A DNA stretch of 64,000 nucleotides from Flavobacterium sp. LC2016-13 (GCF_009707955.1 NZ_WMDQ01000014.1:1-64000), one strand, 5' to 3'; numbered from the stretch's first letter, positions 8,495 to 18,011 are shown. A program made the numbers and translations. The notes: generated by a model from the letters alone, not told the origin.

Positions 8495-10216
8495 ATGAAC
8501 ACAGAATTATTAGGCGTCATTGGTATTTTTATCCTAACCATTGTTTTAGCAATTCCTTTAGGAAAATATATTGCTAAAGTTTATTTGGGAGATAAAACAC
8601 TTTTTGATCCGATTTTCAATCCAATTGAAAAATTTATTTTTAAAATAAGCGGTATAAATCCTGCTGAAGAAATGAACTGGAAACAACACTTAAAAGCACT
8701 TTTAAGTATTAATATGGTTTGGTTCTTTCTTTGCTTTTTTGTCTTATTGTTTCAGGGATCTTTACCTTTAAATCCTGATAACAACCCGTCCATGACGCCA
8801 GATTTGGCTTTTAATACGGCTATTTCATTTATTGTAAACTGTAATTTACAGCATTATTCAGGCGAAAGTGGCGTTTCTTACCTTTCACAAATCGTCTTGA
8901 TGTTCCTTCAATTTGTTTCTGCTGGTATCGGAATGGCTGCTGCTGCTATGATTTTCACGGCAATGAAAGAAAGAACGACAGAAAAATTAGGTAATTTTTA
9001 CAATTATTTCATCAAAAGCTGTACTCGTATTTTATTGCCGCTTTCAGCAATTGTGGCTGTTGCACTAGTATTTAGCGGAACTCCGATGACTTTTGAAGGT
9101 AAAGATGCTATTACGACGCTTCAAGGCGATCATGTAGAAGTTTCTCGCGGACCAGCTGCGGCCTTTATTGCGATCAAACATATTGGTACAAATGGTGGTG
9201 GATTTTTTGGAGCGAATTCAGCTCATCCATTAGAAAATCCAACTTATTTTACTAACCAAGTTGAACTTTGGGCGCAAATGATTATTCCGTTTGCCATGAT
9301 TTTTGCACTTGGATTTTTCCTAAACAAAAGAAAACTTTCAAATATCATATTTGGTGTAATGACGGTTGGATTTTTACTTCTGGTTGTTCCAACAGTTATG
9401 AGCGAAATCAACGGAAATCCTGCTATCGAAAAAATGGGAATCGCACAAGCAACCGGAGCGATGGAAGGAAAAGAAGTTCGGTTTGGTCCCGCAATGTCAG
9501 GTTTCTGGAGTATTGCTACAACCGTAATTTCTACAGGTTCTGTAAACAGTATGCACGATAGTTCAATGCCAATGTCTGGTACTATGCAGCTATTATCTAT
9601 GATGGTGAATGCTTTTTACGGCGGATGCGGTGTTGGTATTCTAAACTATTACATTTTCATTATTCTGGCTGTATTTATCTCCGGTTTGATGGTAGGTCGA
9701 ACTCCTGAGTTTTTAGGAAAGAAAATCGAAGCGCGGGAAGTTAAAATTGCTGCTTTTATCGCCATTCTTCATCCTTTATTAATATTAGCCGGAACTGCTT
9801 TAGCTTCTTATTTTGCTGCGTATGACACTGCAATGGGTTATTGGTTTAACGGAAACGCAACAGGATGGTTGAACAATCCAGGAAATCACGGATTCTCAGA
9901 AATGTTATACGAATACACTTCTAGTGCTGCTAACAACGGTTCTGGTTTTGAAGGTTTGGGAGATAATAATCCATTCTGGAATATTACTACAGGAATTGTA
10001 TTACTGTTAAGCCGTTTTATTCCAATCATTGGGCCATTGGCAATTGCAGGTTTATTGGCAGGTAAAAAATACATTCCGGAGAGTGCCGGAACTTTAAAAA
10101 CCGACACATCAATTTTCGGAATCATGACTTTTGCCGTAATCGCAATTATCGCTGCTTTATCATTCTTTCCAGCGTTGGCGCTTGGACCTTTAGCAGAGTA
10201 TTTTACACTAAAATAA
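8495..10216 (+). CDS. kdpA: K+-transporting ATPase subunit KdpA
   Basis: A 573-residue channel-like subunit that carries K+ through the high-affinity Kdp pump. It has about ten hydrophobic spans and the four degenerate selectivity-filter repeats expected of the family, including NCNLQHYSG near residue 120 and TNGGGFFGANSAHP near 235. The length is normal for KdpA. The start MNTELLGVIG leads straight into the first span. It is followed by kdpB after a 274-base gap containing a palindromic repeat (10336-10424). Without that insertion the genes would form a standard kdpFABC operon, so they are likely still co-transcribed. Confidence 0.97.
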   Translation: MNTELLGVIGIFILTIVLAIPLGKYIAKVYLGDKTLFDPIFNPIEKFIFKISGINPAEEMNWKQHLKALLSINMVWFFLCFFVLLFQGSLPLNPDNNPSMTPDLAFNTAISFIVNCNLQHYSGESGVSYLSQIVLMFLQFVSAGIGMAAAAMIFTAMKERTTEKLGNFYNYFIKSCTRILLPLSAIVAVALVFSGTPMTFEGKDAITTLQGDHVEVSRGPAAAFIAIKHIGTNGGGFFGANSAHPLENPTYFTNQVELWAQMIIPFAMIFALGFFLNKRKLSNIIFGVMTVGFLLLVVPTVMSEINGNPAIEKMGIAQATGAMEGKEVRFGPAMSGFWSIATTVISTGSVNSMHDSSMPMSGTMQLLSMMVNAFYGGCGVGILNYYIFIILAVFISGLMVGRTPEFLGKKIEAREVKIAAFIAILHPLLILAGTALASYFAAYDTAMGYWFNGNATGWLNNPGNHGFSEMLYEYTSSAANNGSGFEGLGDNNPFWNITTGIVLLLSRFIPIIGPLAIAGLLAGKKYIPESAGTLKTDTSIFGIMTFAVIAIIAALSFFPALALGPLAEYFTLK

Positions 10217-10335
10217 AAATGCTGAAAATATTCTAAACACATAGAGACATAGAATTTAAATCTATAAAAAAGAATAAAAAGAAAACTCGTTTTCACACAT
10301 AGTTAGAATAACGATTTTACCATTCGCATTTCAAT

Positions 10336-10424
10336 ATAGCCCGTGGTTTCAACCACGGGAAACGAATTGCAGGAACAAAGATTGTGATATACGTTGCGTC
10401 CCAGCGGTTGAAACCACTGGCTAT
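10336..10424. repeat. large inverted repeat between kdpA and kdpB
   Basis: ATAGCCCGTGGTTTCAACC at the left pairs with GGTTGAAACCACTGGCTAT at the right, enclosing about 50 bases. The transcript could form a long hairpin inside the kdp operon, which may affect RNA stability or the relative level of KdpA and KdpB. There are no coding features in this gap. Confidence 0.75.
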
Positions 10425-10490
10425 ATTCTATAATCTATATGTTTTTAGCGCATAACATTTAACAAATAACATTTAACTTTTTACAAGAAA

Positions 10491-12548
10491 ATGACAACTA
10501 ATAAATCCACATCATTGTTTGAAAGTAAGCAAGTAAAAGAAGCCTTAGCGCAATCTTTTGTGAAGCTTAATCCAAAGTTGATGATCAAAAATCCGGTAAT
10601 GTTTACCGTAGAAATTGGAACTGCAATTATGTTTGCTGTTTGCGTTTCGATCTTAATGGGCGCAAATGACCAAGGAAGTTTTACTTATAACTTAATTGTA
10701 TTTTTAATTTTACTGGCAACGCTTTTATTTGCCAATTTCGCCGAAGCAATTGCCGAAGCGAGAGGAAAAGCACAAGCCGACAGTTTAAGAAAAACAAGAG
10801 AAGAAACTCCTGCAAGACAGATTCTGCCTAACGGAGAAATTAAAAACATTAGTTCTTCGGCATTAAAAAAAGACGATATTTTCGTTTGCGAAGCCGGCGA
10901 TTTAATTGCTGCCGATGGTGAAATTATTGAAGGTCTGGCTACAATCGACGAAAGTGCCATTACCGGAGAAAGTGCTCCTGTTATTCGGGAAGCTGGCGGA
11001 GATAAATCATCCGTAACCGGAGGAACAAAAGTATTATCTGATAAAATTAAAGTAAAAGTAACTTCTGAACCTGGCGAAAGCTTTTTGGATAAAATGATTG
11101 CTTTGGTTGAAGGTGCAAGCCGTCAGAAAACACCAAACGAAATTGCCTTAACCATTTTATTAGCCGCATTTACTTTAATCTTCGTGATTGTGTGCGTTAC
11201 GCTAAAACCGTTTGCCGACTATGCCAACGCACCCATCACGATTGCGGCTTTCATCGCTTTGTTTGTATGTTTAATTCCAACTACAATTGGAGGTTTACTT
11301 TCTGCGATTGGTATTGCGGGAATGGACAGAGCTTTACGAGCTAACGTAATTACAAAATCAGGAAAAGCGGTTGAAACTGCCGGAGATATTGATGTACTGC
11401 TTTTGGATAAAACAGGAACCATCACCATTGGAAACAGAAAGGCAACTAATTTTTATCCAACAAAAGGAATTTCTTTGGATGATTTTATTAAATCTGCCGT
11501 GTTGAGTTCACTTGCTGATGATACTCCTGAAGGAAAAAGTATTATTGAATTGAGCAAAACGATCGACTTAAATGGTAAAATACAATCTGATATTGCGCAT
11601 TTCACAGAAAATATTTCTCACACTATAAAATTTACTGCCGAAACCAGAACTTCCGGAGTCGTATTAAAAGACGGAACTAATATTAGAAAAGGTGCTCAGG
11701 ATGCTGCGAAAAACATTGCGCAGCAAGCCGGAAATTCTTTTCCAGAAGATACTGCACAACAAGTAATCACGATTTCGTCTAACGGAGGAACGCCTCTGGT
11801 TGTTATTAAAGACAATGTAGTTCAAGGTGTTATCGAACTTCAGGATATTATCAAAACCGGAATGAAAGAACGTTTTGAGCGCTTACGCAGAATGGGAATC
11901 AAAACGGTAATGGTTACAGGTGATAATCCGCTTACGGCCAAATTTATTGCCGAAGCAGCCGGTGTTGATGATTTTATTGCCGAAGCTAAACCTGAGGATA
12001 AAATGAATTATATCAAAAAAGAACAGGCCGAAGGAAGATTAGTTGCCATGATGGGTGACGGAACAAATGATGCTCCTGCCCTTGCTCAAGCCAATGTTGG
12101 AGTTGCCATGAATAGTGGAACTCAAGCAGCAAAAGAAGCCGGAAACATGGTCGATCTTGACAATGACCCAACGAAACTAATCGAGATTGTTGAAATTGGA
12201 AAACAGCTTTTAATGACTCGCGGAACTTTAACTACTTTTTCTATTGCAAATGACGTTGCGAAATATTTTGCTATTGTTCCTGCTCTTTTTATTACTGCGA
12301 TTCCTGCGCTTCAAGGTTTAAATATCATGCATTTGCATAGTCCTGAAAGTGCGATTTTGTCGGCTGTAATTTTCAATGCGATTATCATTCCGATATTGAT
12401 TCCGCTTGCGCTGAAAGGTGTTGATTATCGACCAATTGGAGCTAGTGCCATCTTAAAAAGAAACCTTTTGATTTATGGTCTTGGCGGATTGATTGTCCCT
12501 TTTATCGGAATTAAAGTAATTGATTTAATTGTTGCCTTATTTATGTAA
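10491..12548 (+). CDS. kdpB: K+-transporting P-type ATPase subunit KdpB
   Basis: A 685-residue P-type ATPase that drives K+ uptake by ATP hydrolysis in the inner membrane. The phosphorylated Asp is in DKTGTITIGN near residue 306. The actuator loop TGES is at about 156, the hinge motif reads MVTGDNPLTA, and MMGDGTNDAPALAQANVGVAM is split here as MMGDGTNDAPALAQ then ANVGVAM. Length and motif order are typical of KdpB. It lies between kdpA and kdpC; the 85-base gap to kdpC contains another palindromic repeat. No key residue is missing. Confidence 0.97.
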   Translation: MTTNKSTSLFESKQVKEALAQSFVKLNPKLMIKNPVMFTVEIGTAIMFAVCVSILMGANDQGSFTYNLIVFLILLATLLFANFAEAIAEARGKAQADSLRKTREETPARQILPNGEIKNISSSALKKDDIFVCEAGDLIAADGEIIEGLATIDESAITGESAPVIREAGGDKSSVTGGTKVLSDKIKVKVTSEPGESFLDKMIALVEGASRQKTPNEIALTILLAAFTLIFVIVCVTLKPFADYANAPITIAAFIALFVCLIPTTIGGLLSAIGIAGMDRALRANVITKSGKAVETAGDIDVLLLDKTGTITIGNRKATNFYPTKGISLDDFIKSAVLSSLADDTPEGKSIIELSKTIDLNGKIQSDIAHFTENISHTIKFTAETRTSGVVLKDGTNIRKGAQDAAKNIAQQAGNSFPEDTAQQVITISSNGGTPLVVIKDNVVQGVIELQDIIKTGMKERFERLRRMGIKTVMVTGDNPLTAKFIAEAAGVDDFIAEAKPEDKMNYIKKEQAEGRLVAMMGDGTNDAPALAQANVGVAMNSGTQAAKEAGNMVDLDNDPTKLIEIVEIGKQLLMTRGTLTTFSIANDVAKYFAIVPALFITAIPALQGLNIMHLHSPESAILSAVIFNAIIIPILIPLALKGVDYRPIGASAILKRNLLIYGLGGLIVPFIGIKVIDLIVALFM

Positions 12549-12554
12549 ATAAAA

Positions 12555-12627
12555 GTTACTAAGGTTCTGAGATGCTAAGGTGCTAAGTTTTTTCTTAGTC
12601 CCTTAGAACCTTAGCTCCTTAGAACCT
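12555..12627. repeat. inverted repeat between kdpB and kdpC
   Basis: The left arm AGGTTCTGAG plus TGCTAAGG pairs with the right arm CCTTAGC plus CTTAGAACCT around a T-rich centre. It fills nearly the whole kdpB-kdpC gap and ends a few bases before the kdpC start. It belongs to the CTAAG/CTTAG word family seen again near 13200-13250. Confidence 0.7.
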
Positions 12628-12633
12628 CTAAAA

Positions 12634-13194
12634 ATGAAAAAAATGAAAAATCTATTTTCTATAATAAAACTTACTGCGGTTACTTTAATCTTGTTCGCAG
12701 TTATTTATCCTTTAGCGATTTACGGAATCGGACAATTGGCTCCAAATCAAGGAAAAGGAGAAACGATTTCGGTTAACGGAAAAGTTGTTGGTTATCAAAA
12801 AATTGGTCAGAAATTCGATAAGTCGAATTATTTCTGGGGAAGACCATCTGCTGTTGATTATAATGCTGCCGGAAGTGCCGGAAGCAACAAAGGTCCAAGC
12901 AATGCTGATTATTTGGCTTTGGTTCAAAAAAGAATTGATACACTTTTATTGGTTCATCCATACTTGAAAAAAGCTGATATTCCGTCAGATATGGTTACGG
13001 CTTCAGGAAGTGGTTTAGATCCGAATATTTCTCCGCAAGGCGCTTTGATTCAGGTAAAACGAATTGCTAAAGAAAGAAAACTGGATGAAACTAAAGTAAA
13101 AGCTTTGGTTGAATCTAAAATTAATACTGCTGTCGTTGGTCCTGAAACGGTGAATGTTTTGGAATTGAATGTAGCGTTGGATCAGCTTCGCTAA
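12634..13194 (+). CDS. kdpC: K+-transporting ATPase subunit KdpC
   Basis: A 186-residue subunit with one N-terminal membrane span (LFSIIKLTAVTLILFAVIYP) and a soluble domain. KdpC is thought to raise nucleotide affinity of the KdpB subunit. The motifs FWGRPSAVDYNAAGSAGSN and SGSGLDPNISPQGA are diagnostic of the family. The length is normal. A second Met three codons in is an alternative start. It is the last structural gene of the pump, followed by 470 bases of repeats and then the porin gene. Confidence 0.96.
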   Translation: MKKMKNLFSIIKLTAVTLILFAVIYPLAIYGIGQLAPNQGKGETISVNGKVVGYQKIGQKFDKSNYFWGRPSAVDYNAAGSAGSNKGPSNADYLALVQKRIDTLLLVHPYLKKADIPSDMVTASGSGLDPNISPQGALIQVKRIAKERKLDETKVKALVESKINTAVVGPETVNVLELNVALDQLR

Positions 13195-13253
13195 AACTCT
13201 AAGTTGCTATCCCGAGGCTTCGGGACTAAGATACTGACATTCTAAGTTTTTAT

Positions 13254-13280
13254 CCTGCAAGGTTTTCAAAACCTTGTAGG
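13254..13280. repeat. palindrome, AAGGTTTTCAAAACCTT family
   Basis: CCTGCAAGGTTTT pairs with AAAACCTTGTAGG around one base. It is the same family as the pair at 7626-7716. Confidence 0.7.
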
Positions 13281-13325
13281 TATGATTAATCTTCATCAAG
13301 CTATTATCATGAAGTAACCGTATAG

Positions 13326-13425
13326 TTTGTCATCCTGAGGAACGAAGGATCACACGAGAAACTCCGTCCGCATGATCGCCAATCTTTGTCGAGCTTCTGG
13401 TGTGATACTTCGTCCGGATGACAAA
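13326..13425. repeat. 100-base inverted repeat after kdpC
   Basis: TTTGTCATCC...CGAAGGATCACAC at the left is complementary to GTGTGATACTTCG...GGATGACAAA at the right, with a few mismatches. The word GTCATCCTGAGGAACGAAGG is a common Bacteroidota intergenic repeat. No open frame of interest is present. Together with 13254-13280, 13469-13495 and 13540-13629 it fills the 471-base gap between kdpC and the porin gene. Confidence 0.7.
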
Positions 13426-13468
13426 CTTTGGCGAGGATTGGAATCGAAAAACTAAACTTAGAATAATA

Positions 13469-13495
13469 CCTAACAGGTTTTGGAAACCTGTTAGG
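13469..13495. repeat. palindrome CCTAACAGGTTT / AAACCTGTTAGG
   Basis: Perfect 12-base arms surround a three-base loop. It is related in style to the AAGGTTTT palindromes but has a different core. Confidence 0.7.
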
Positions 13496-13539
13496 ATATA
13501 AAACCTATTAAAATACAAAATGCCTTTTTTACCCCAAAT

Positions 13540-13629
13540 GCCCTAGCCCCGATAGTAGTGGAAATCCTTTTGTGTCTCGTTTCTTTAACGAGACACAAAA
13601 GATTGAAACGGATAGCGGGATTAGCTCCT
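13540..13629 (+). repeat. structured interspersed element, copy 2
   Basis: This is the same element as 301-385: GCCCTAGCCCCGATAG at the left, GGATAGCGGGATTAGCTCCT at the right. The centre is a clear hairpin, CTTTTGTGTCTCGTT opposite AACGAGACACAAAAG, so the variable middle changes while keeping its pairing. That pattern of compensated change supports selection on an RNA or DNA fold. It ends about 35 bases before the porin start codon. Confidence 0.75.
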
Positions 13630-13665
13630 AAAAAATCTACTAATAAATAATAGAATACCACAAAA

Positions 13666-14745
13666 ATGAAAAAAATAATACTTACTGCTTTAATCGCTTT
13701 TGGTTACAGCAATTTACAAGCACAAGAAGAATCAAAAAGTCCGTTTACATTTTCAGGATATGTAGACGCTTATTATAGTTATGATTTCGGGAAACCTGAA
13801 AATCATACTCGACCGAACTTTTTTTACAGTTATAATAAAAGTAACGAGGTAAATCTGAATTTAGGTATGGCAAAAGTGAATTATTCGAAAGAAAATATTC
13901 GTGGAAATTTTGCTTTGATGGCGGGAACTTATGCTGAATATAATATGGCTGCTGAACAAGGTTTATTGAAAAATGTTTACGAGGCAAATGTTGGTGTAAA
14001 GATTTCGAAAAGTCATAATTTATGGATTGATGCGGGAATTATGCCTTCGCATATTGGTTTTGAAAGTGCGATTGGAAAAGACTGCCAAACCTTGACGAGA
14101 AGTATTCTGGCTGAGAATTCTCCTTATTATGAAACGGGAGTTAAAATTGGTTATACATCAGAATCTGGAAAATGGTATTTGGCCGGAATGTACTTAAACG
14201 GCTGGCAGCGAATTGAGAAAGTAGAAGGCAATCAAACGCCTGCTTTTGGAACTCAGGTTACCTACAAACCATCTGATAAAGTGGTTTTGAACTGGAGTAC
14301 TTATGTTGGAAATGAACAGCCGGATATTGACAAAAAATGGCGTTATTTTAATAATTTCTACGGACAATTTAAAGTAACAGAGAAAACAAATGTAACGGCT
14401 GGTTTTGATGTTGGATCTCAGCAGTCGGCTAAAAACAGTAACAAATATGACACTTGGTTTTCGCCAGTTTTGATTCTGCAATACAAGCCAACAGATAAAA
14501 TTCAGCTTGCAGCCCGCGGTGAATATTATAGTGATGAAAAAGGTGTAATTATCGCGACTGAAACGCCAAACGGTTTTAAATCTTATGGATTTTCAGCTAA
14601 CTTTGATTACTTAGTTACTGATAATGTTATGTTTAGAATTGAAGCCAGAAATCTTTCGAGTAAAGATGAAATCTTCACCAATAAAGATAATCTTCCAACG
14701 GATACAAATACGTTTTTAACGACTTCGTTGGCGATTTCTTTTTAG
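13666..14745 (+). CDS. outer-membrane beta-barrel porin of the kdp locus
   Basis: A 359-residue protein with a signal peptide (MKKIILTALIAFGYSNLQAQ) and then FTFSGYVDAYYSYDF, the start typical of the BBP2-type porin family. Alternating hydrophobic/aromatic strands continue to the C-terminus, which ends TSLAISF with the terminal Phe usual for outer-membrane barrels. It lies between kdpC and the KdpD sensor gene, so it may help ions cross the outer membrane when K+ is scarce; that role is inferred from position. The length fits a barrel of about 16 strands. Confidence 0.82.
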   Translation: MKKIILTALIAFGYSNLQAQEESKSPFTFSGYVDAYYSYDFGKPENHTRPNFFYSYNKSNEVNLNLGMAKVNYSKENIRGNFALMAGTYAEYNMAAEQGLLKNVYEANVGVKISKSHNLWIDAGIMPSHIGFESAIGKDCQTLTRSILAENSPYYETGVKIGYTSESGKWYLAGMYLNGWQRIEKVEGNQTPAFGTQVTYKPSDKVVLNWSTYVGNEQPDIDKKWRYFNNFYGQFKVTEKTNVTAGFDVGSQQSAKNSNKYDTWFSPVLILQYKPTDKIQLAARGEYYSDEKGVIIATETPNGFKSYGFSANFDYLVTDNVMFRIEARNLSSKDEIFTNKDNLPTDTNTFLTTSLAISF

Positions 14746-14806
14746 AAAAATATTTCTTGCCACAGATTACACAGATTAAAAGGATTTTTTTTGTGCTAAT
14801 TTATTC

Positions 14807-14854
14807 GCCACGAATTCACGAATTTTTATTTAAAAGAATTCGTGAATTCGTGGC
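14807..14854. repeat. inverted repeat GCCACGAATTCACGAATT
   Basis: GCCACGAATTCACGAATT pairs with AATTCGTGAATTCGTGGC around a short A/T loop. A near-identical hairpin lies at 18976-19027. The surrounding words (GCCACAGATTACACAGATT at 14760 and CTTCGTGGCAAAAAA at 14881) belong to the same repeat family. An open frame runs through it into the kdpD gene but is not coding. Confidence 0.8.
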
Positions 14855-14897
14855 TAAAAAAAAACTTTGTGACTTAGCGCCTTCGTGGCAAAAAAAT

Positions 14898-16022
14898 ATG
14901 GAAAACGAAAATAATAACGCACAGCACTTTCTCGATTTAATTCAGAAATCAAGAAAGGGAAAGTTTAAAATCTACATTGGAATGAGCGCCGGTGTGGGCA
15001 AAACTTTTCGTATGCTTCAGGAAGCACATTCGTTATTGAAAAACGGAATTGATGTAAAAATTGGCTACATCGAAACGCACATGCGAAAGGAAACACATGA
15101 ATTATTAGCGGGTTTGCCCATAATTCCGAGACGAACCATTTTCTATAAAGGAAAAGAATTGGAGGAATTGGATGTTCAGGCGATTATTAATCTTCGTCCC
15201 GAAGTAGTTATTGTCGACGAATTAGCGCACACAAACGTTGAAGGAAGCAAAAATGAAAAACGCTGGCAGGATGTTCTGGAAATTCTGGAAGCTGGAATTA
15301 ATGTGATTTCGGCTGTCAATATTCAGCATATTGAAAGTTTAAATTCAGCTGTAAAACGTATTACCAACATTGATGTTCAGGAACGTATTCCGGATAATGT
15401 TTTACGTTTGGCGGATGAAGTGGTCAATATCGATTTAACATCTGAAGATTTGATAGCGCGTTTGAAAGAAGGAAAAATTTATACTCCGGATAAAATTCAG
15501 ACCGCTTTAACGAACTTTTTTAAATCGGAACAGATTTTACAGCTTCGGGAATTGGCTTTGAAAGAAGTAGCGAGTCAGGTCGTTCGAAAAGTTGAAAATG
15601 AAGTTCCGAATCTTCATGCATTACGACATGAAAAGCTTTTGGCCTGCATTAGCAGTAATGATAAAACGGCTAAAATTGTAATTAGAAAAGCGGCCCGTTT
15701 GGCAAGTTATTACAATGGATCCTGGTATGTTTTATATGTGGAAACTCCGCAGGAAAGCAGTACTAAAATTGCTTTGGACAAACAAAGACATTTAATTAAT
15801 AATTTTAAACTCGCCGTACAATTAGGCGGAGAAGTAGTTAAATTAGAAAACAAAAATATTGCCGATGCGATTTTGGCAACCGTAGAAGAAAAACAAATTA
15901 CAACTGTATGTATCGGAAAACCGCATTTGAATTTATTTAAAGTAATTTTGTCTACAACAATTTTTAGGCGCTTGTTAAACAAACTGTCTTTATCAAATGT
16001 TGATCTTGTTATTCTGTCTTGA
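14898..16022 (+). CDS. kdpD: stand-alone KdpD N-terminal sensor half (KdpD domain plus Usp-like domain)
   Basis: A 374-residue protein matching only the N-terminal part of KdpD. It has the KdpD domain with the Walker A-like GMSAGVGKTFRM near residue 30 and VVDELAHTN near 107, followed by a universal-stress-protein-like domain from about 240. It has no membrane spans and no histidine-kinase domain, which are instead in the next gene (16277-18007). The start at 14898 (MENENNN) is chosen because the upstream open frame only translates an intergenic repeat. In KdpD this half binds ATP and K+/c-di-AMP-type signals; the split form is usual in Bacteroidota. Confidence 0.88.
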   Translation: MENENNNAQHFLDLIQKSRKGKFKIYIGMSAGVGKTFRMLQEAHSLLKNGIDVKIGYIETHMRKETHELLAGLPIIPRRTIFYKGKELEELDVQAIINLRPEVVIVDELAHTNVEGSKNEKRWQDVLEILEAGINVISAVNIQHIESLNSAVKRITNIDVQERIPDNVLRLADEVVNIDLTSEDLIARLKEGKIYTPDKIQTALTNFFKSEQILQLRELALKEVASQVVRKVENEVPNLHALRHEKLLACISSNDKTAKIVIRKAARLASYYNGSWYVLYVETPQESSTKIALDKQRHLINNFKLAVQLGGEVVKLENKNIADAILATVEEKQITTVCIGKPHLNLFKVILSTTIFRRLLNKLSLSNVDLVILS

Positions 16023-16080
16023 AAAAATTTTTAAACCATATAAGTTATATAAGTTCATTTAAATTAGGAACGTGTAGTTT

Positions 16081-16219
16081 AACCGCAAAGAACGCAAGGT
16101 TTATAAGCAAAGTTCGCTAAAGTTTTTTTGCTCGCAAAGTCGCAAGGTCGCAAAGGTTTTTGTTTGTACTATGGAAAAAATCTTTGCGTGCTTTGCGAAA
16201 TCTTTGCGCCTTTGCGGTT
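16081..16219. repeat. long inverted repeat rich in CGCAAAG words
   Basis: AACCGCAAAG at the left pairs with CTTTGCGGTT at the right. Between them are more complementary CGCAAAG/CTTTGCG words, so the whole 139 bases can fold back on itself. It fills the gap between the KdpD half and its kinase. Confidence 0.7.
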
Positions 16220-16276
16220 AAAAAAAGCAATTCTAATATTTTCTTATATCACTTATATGGTTCAAAAAAAAATTAA

Positions 16277-18007
16277 ATGTTTTATAAAATGAGAATTAAA
16301 ACCAAGTTGAATTTGGGAGTTGGATTATTATTTTTAATGATCATTATACTTTCGTTAGTGAGCGGTTATTCTGTTTTTTTGATAAAAGCAGACACAGAAA
16401 ATATTCTGAAAGCGAATTATAATACGCTGGAATATTCGCGAAATATGATTTTGTCTTTGGATGAAATTAAAGCCAGCCCTGATAGTAAGATTCATGTTTT
16501 CAGGGAATATCTTGAAAAACAAACACAAAATGTTACGGAACCCGGAGAAAAAGAAGCAACTGCAAACCTGGAAAAAAGTTTTACGCTTTTAGAACAAAAT
16601 GGTGCCAACGAAGCTATAAAAGCAAAAATCAGACAGGATATTTTTGCTATTATGAAACTGAATCTGGATGCTATAAAACAGAAAAGCGACATTGCAAAAC
16701 TGACTGCCGAAAATGCTAATTTATGGATTGCCATTGTGGGAAGTTTATGCTTTTTGATTGCTTTTAATTTACTGGTCAATTTACCCAATAACATTGCCAA
16801 TCCGATTAAGGAATTAACGCTGAGTATTAAAGAAATTGCGAATAAAAACTACTCTGAGCGCGTTCATTTTACGAGTCATAGCGAATTTGGAGATTTGGCC
16901 AAATCGTTTAATACGATGGCGCAGAAACTTCAGGAATATAACGATAGTAATTTATACAAACTCTTTTTCGAAAAGAAACGACTGGAAACTTTAATCAATA
17001 ATATGAACGATCCTATTATTGGATTAGATAATGAAGGAATTGTTTTGTTTGCCAATGATGAAGCGTTGAAAATTATTGGTTTGAAATTAGAGGATGTTAT
17101 TGGGAAATCGACTTCTAATCTAGCCTTGTCGAATGATTTGATTCGTTCTTTAATTTTAAAAGAAGATTCAGATTCTCCTAAAAAACATCCGCTTAAAATT
17201 TATGCTCACGGAAAAGAAAGTTATTTCGAAAAAGAAATTCTAAATATTACCATAATTCCAACCGGAGAAGAAAAAGAAATTAATATTGGTGATGTTATTA
17301 TTCTGAGAAACATTACGCTTTTTAAAGAACTGGATTTTGCCAAAACCAATTTTATTGCAACCGTTTCACACGAATTAAAAACGCCTATTGCTTCTATAAA
17401 ATTAAGTCTGCAGTTGCTTGAAAATGAAAAAACGGGCGACATGAACGACGACCAAAAACAATTGGTCGAAAGTATAAAAGATGACAGTCAGCGATTGTTG
17501 AAAATCACGGGCGAATTGCTTAATCTATCGCAATTAGAAACCGGAAATATTCAGTTAAATATCGAAAAAAGCAATCCGCATGAAATTGTAAATTATGCTG
17601 TTGAAGCTGTAAAAGTTCAGGCTGATCAAAAACAAATAAATCTTTTAATTGATGCCGATGAAAATCTGCAGGACGTAAAAGCCGACAGTGAAAAAACAGG
17701 CTGGGTTTTGATTAATTATTTATCAAATGCCATTCGATATTCTTCTGAAAAAAGTACAATTCACATCAAACTAAAAAAAGAAAACAACCAAATTGTCTTT
17801 CAGGTTATCGACACCGGAAAAGGAATTGATACTCGATATAAAGACAAAGTTTTTGATAAATATTTTCAGGTTCCCGGAAGTCAAAAATCCGGAACAGGAT
17901 TAGGTCTAGCGATAAGTAAAGAATTTATTGAAGCGCAAAATGGAAACGTTGGTGTAGAAAGTAATTTGGGATTAGGAAGTACGTTTTGGTTTTCGTTGAA
18001 GGTATAA
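16277..18007 (+). CDS. membrane histidine kinase paired with the split KdpD
   Basis: A 576-residue sensor kinase. It has membrane span 1 (13-36), a periplasmic helical region, span 2 (150-167), HAMP (170-222), a PAS domain (about 235-350), HisKA with phospho-acceptor His 365 (ATVSHELKTP) and a C-terminal ATPase domain (DTGKGID and GTGLGLAI). It follows the KdpD sensor half in the same direction, so it probably supplies the kinase function that canonical KdpD carries in one chain. No response regulator follows; the sigma-54 regulator at 6269-7615 is the nearest candidate. The pairing is inference. Confidence 0.88.
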   Translation: MFYKMRIKTKLNLGVGLLFLMIIILSLVSGYSVFLIKADTENILKANYNTLEYSRNMILSLDEIKASPDSKIHVFREYLEKQTQNVTEPGEKEATANLEKSFTLLEQNGANEAIKAKIRQDIFAIMKLNLDAIKQKSDIAKLTAENANLWIAIVGSLCFLIAFNLLVNLPNNIANPIKELTLSIKEIANKNYSERVHFTSHSEFGDLAKSFNTMAQKLQEYNDSNLYKLFFEKKRLETLINNMNDPIIGLDNEGIVLFANDEALKIIGLKLEDVIGKSTSNLALSNDLIRSLILKEDSDSPKKHPLKIYAHGKESYFEKEILNITIIPTGEEKEINIGDVIILRNITLFKELDFAKTNFIATVSHELKTPIASIKLSLQLLENEKTGDMNDDQKQLVESIKDDSQRLLKITGELLNLSQLETGNIQLNIEKSNPHEIVNYAVEAVKVQADQKQINLLIDADENLQDVKADSEKTGWVLINYLSNAIRYSSEKSTIHIKLKKENNQIVFQVIDTGKGIDTRYKDKVFDKYFQVPGSQKSGTGLGLAISKEFIEAQNGNVGVESNLGLGSTFWFSLKV

Positions 18008-18011
18008 GAAT

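Noticed and set aside
9268..9561. 97-codon plus-strand frame inside kdpA
   Set aside because: It is an out-of-frame shadow of kdpA with no family features.
14757..14897. 47-codon N-terminal extension of the KdpD half
   Set aside because: The extension is a translation of an intergenic inverted repeat; the family start is MENENNN at 14898.
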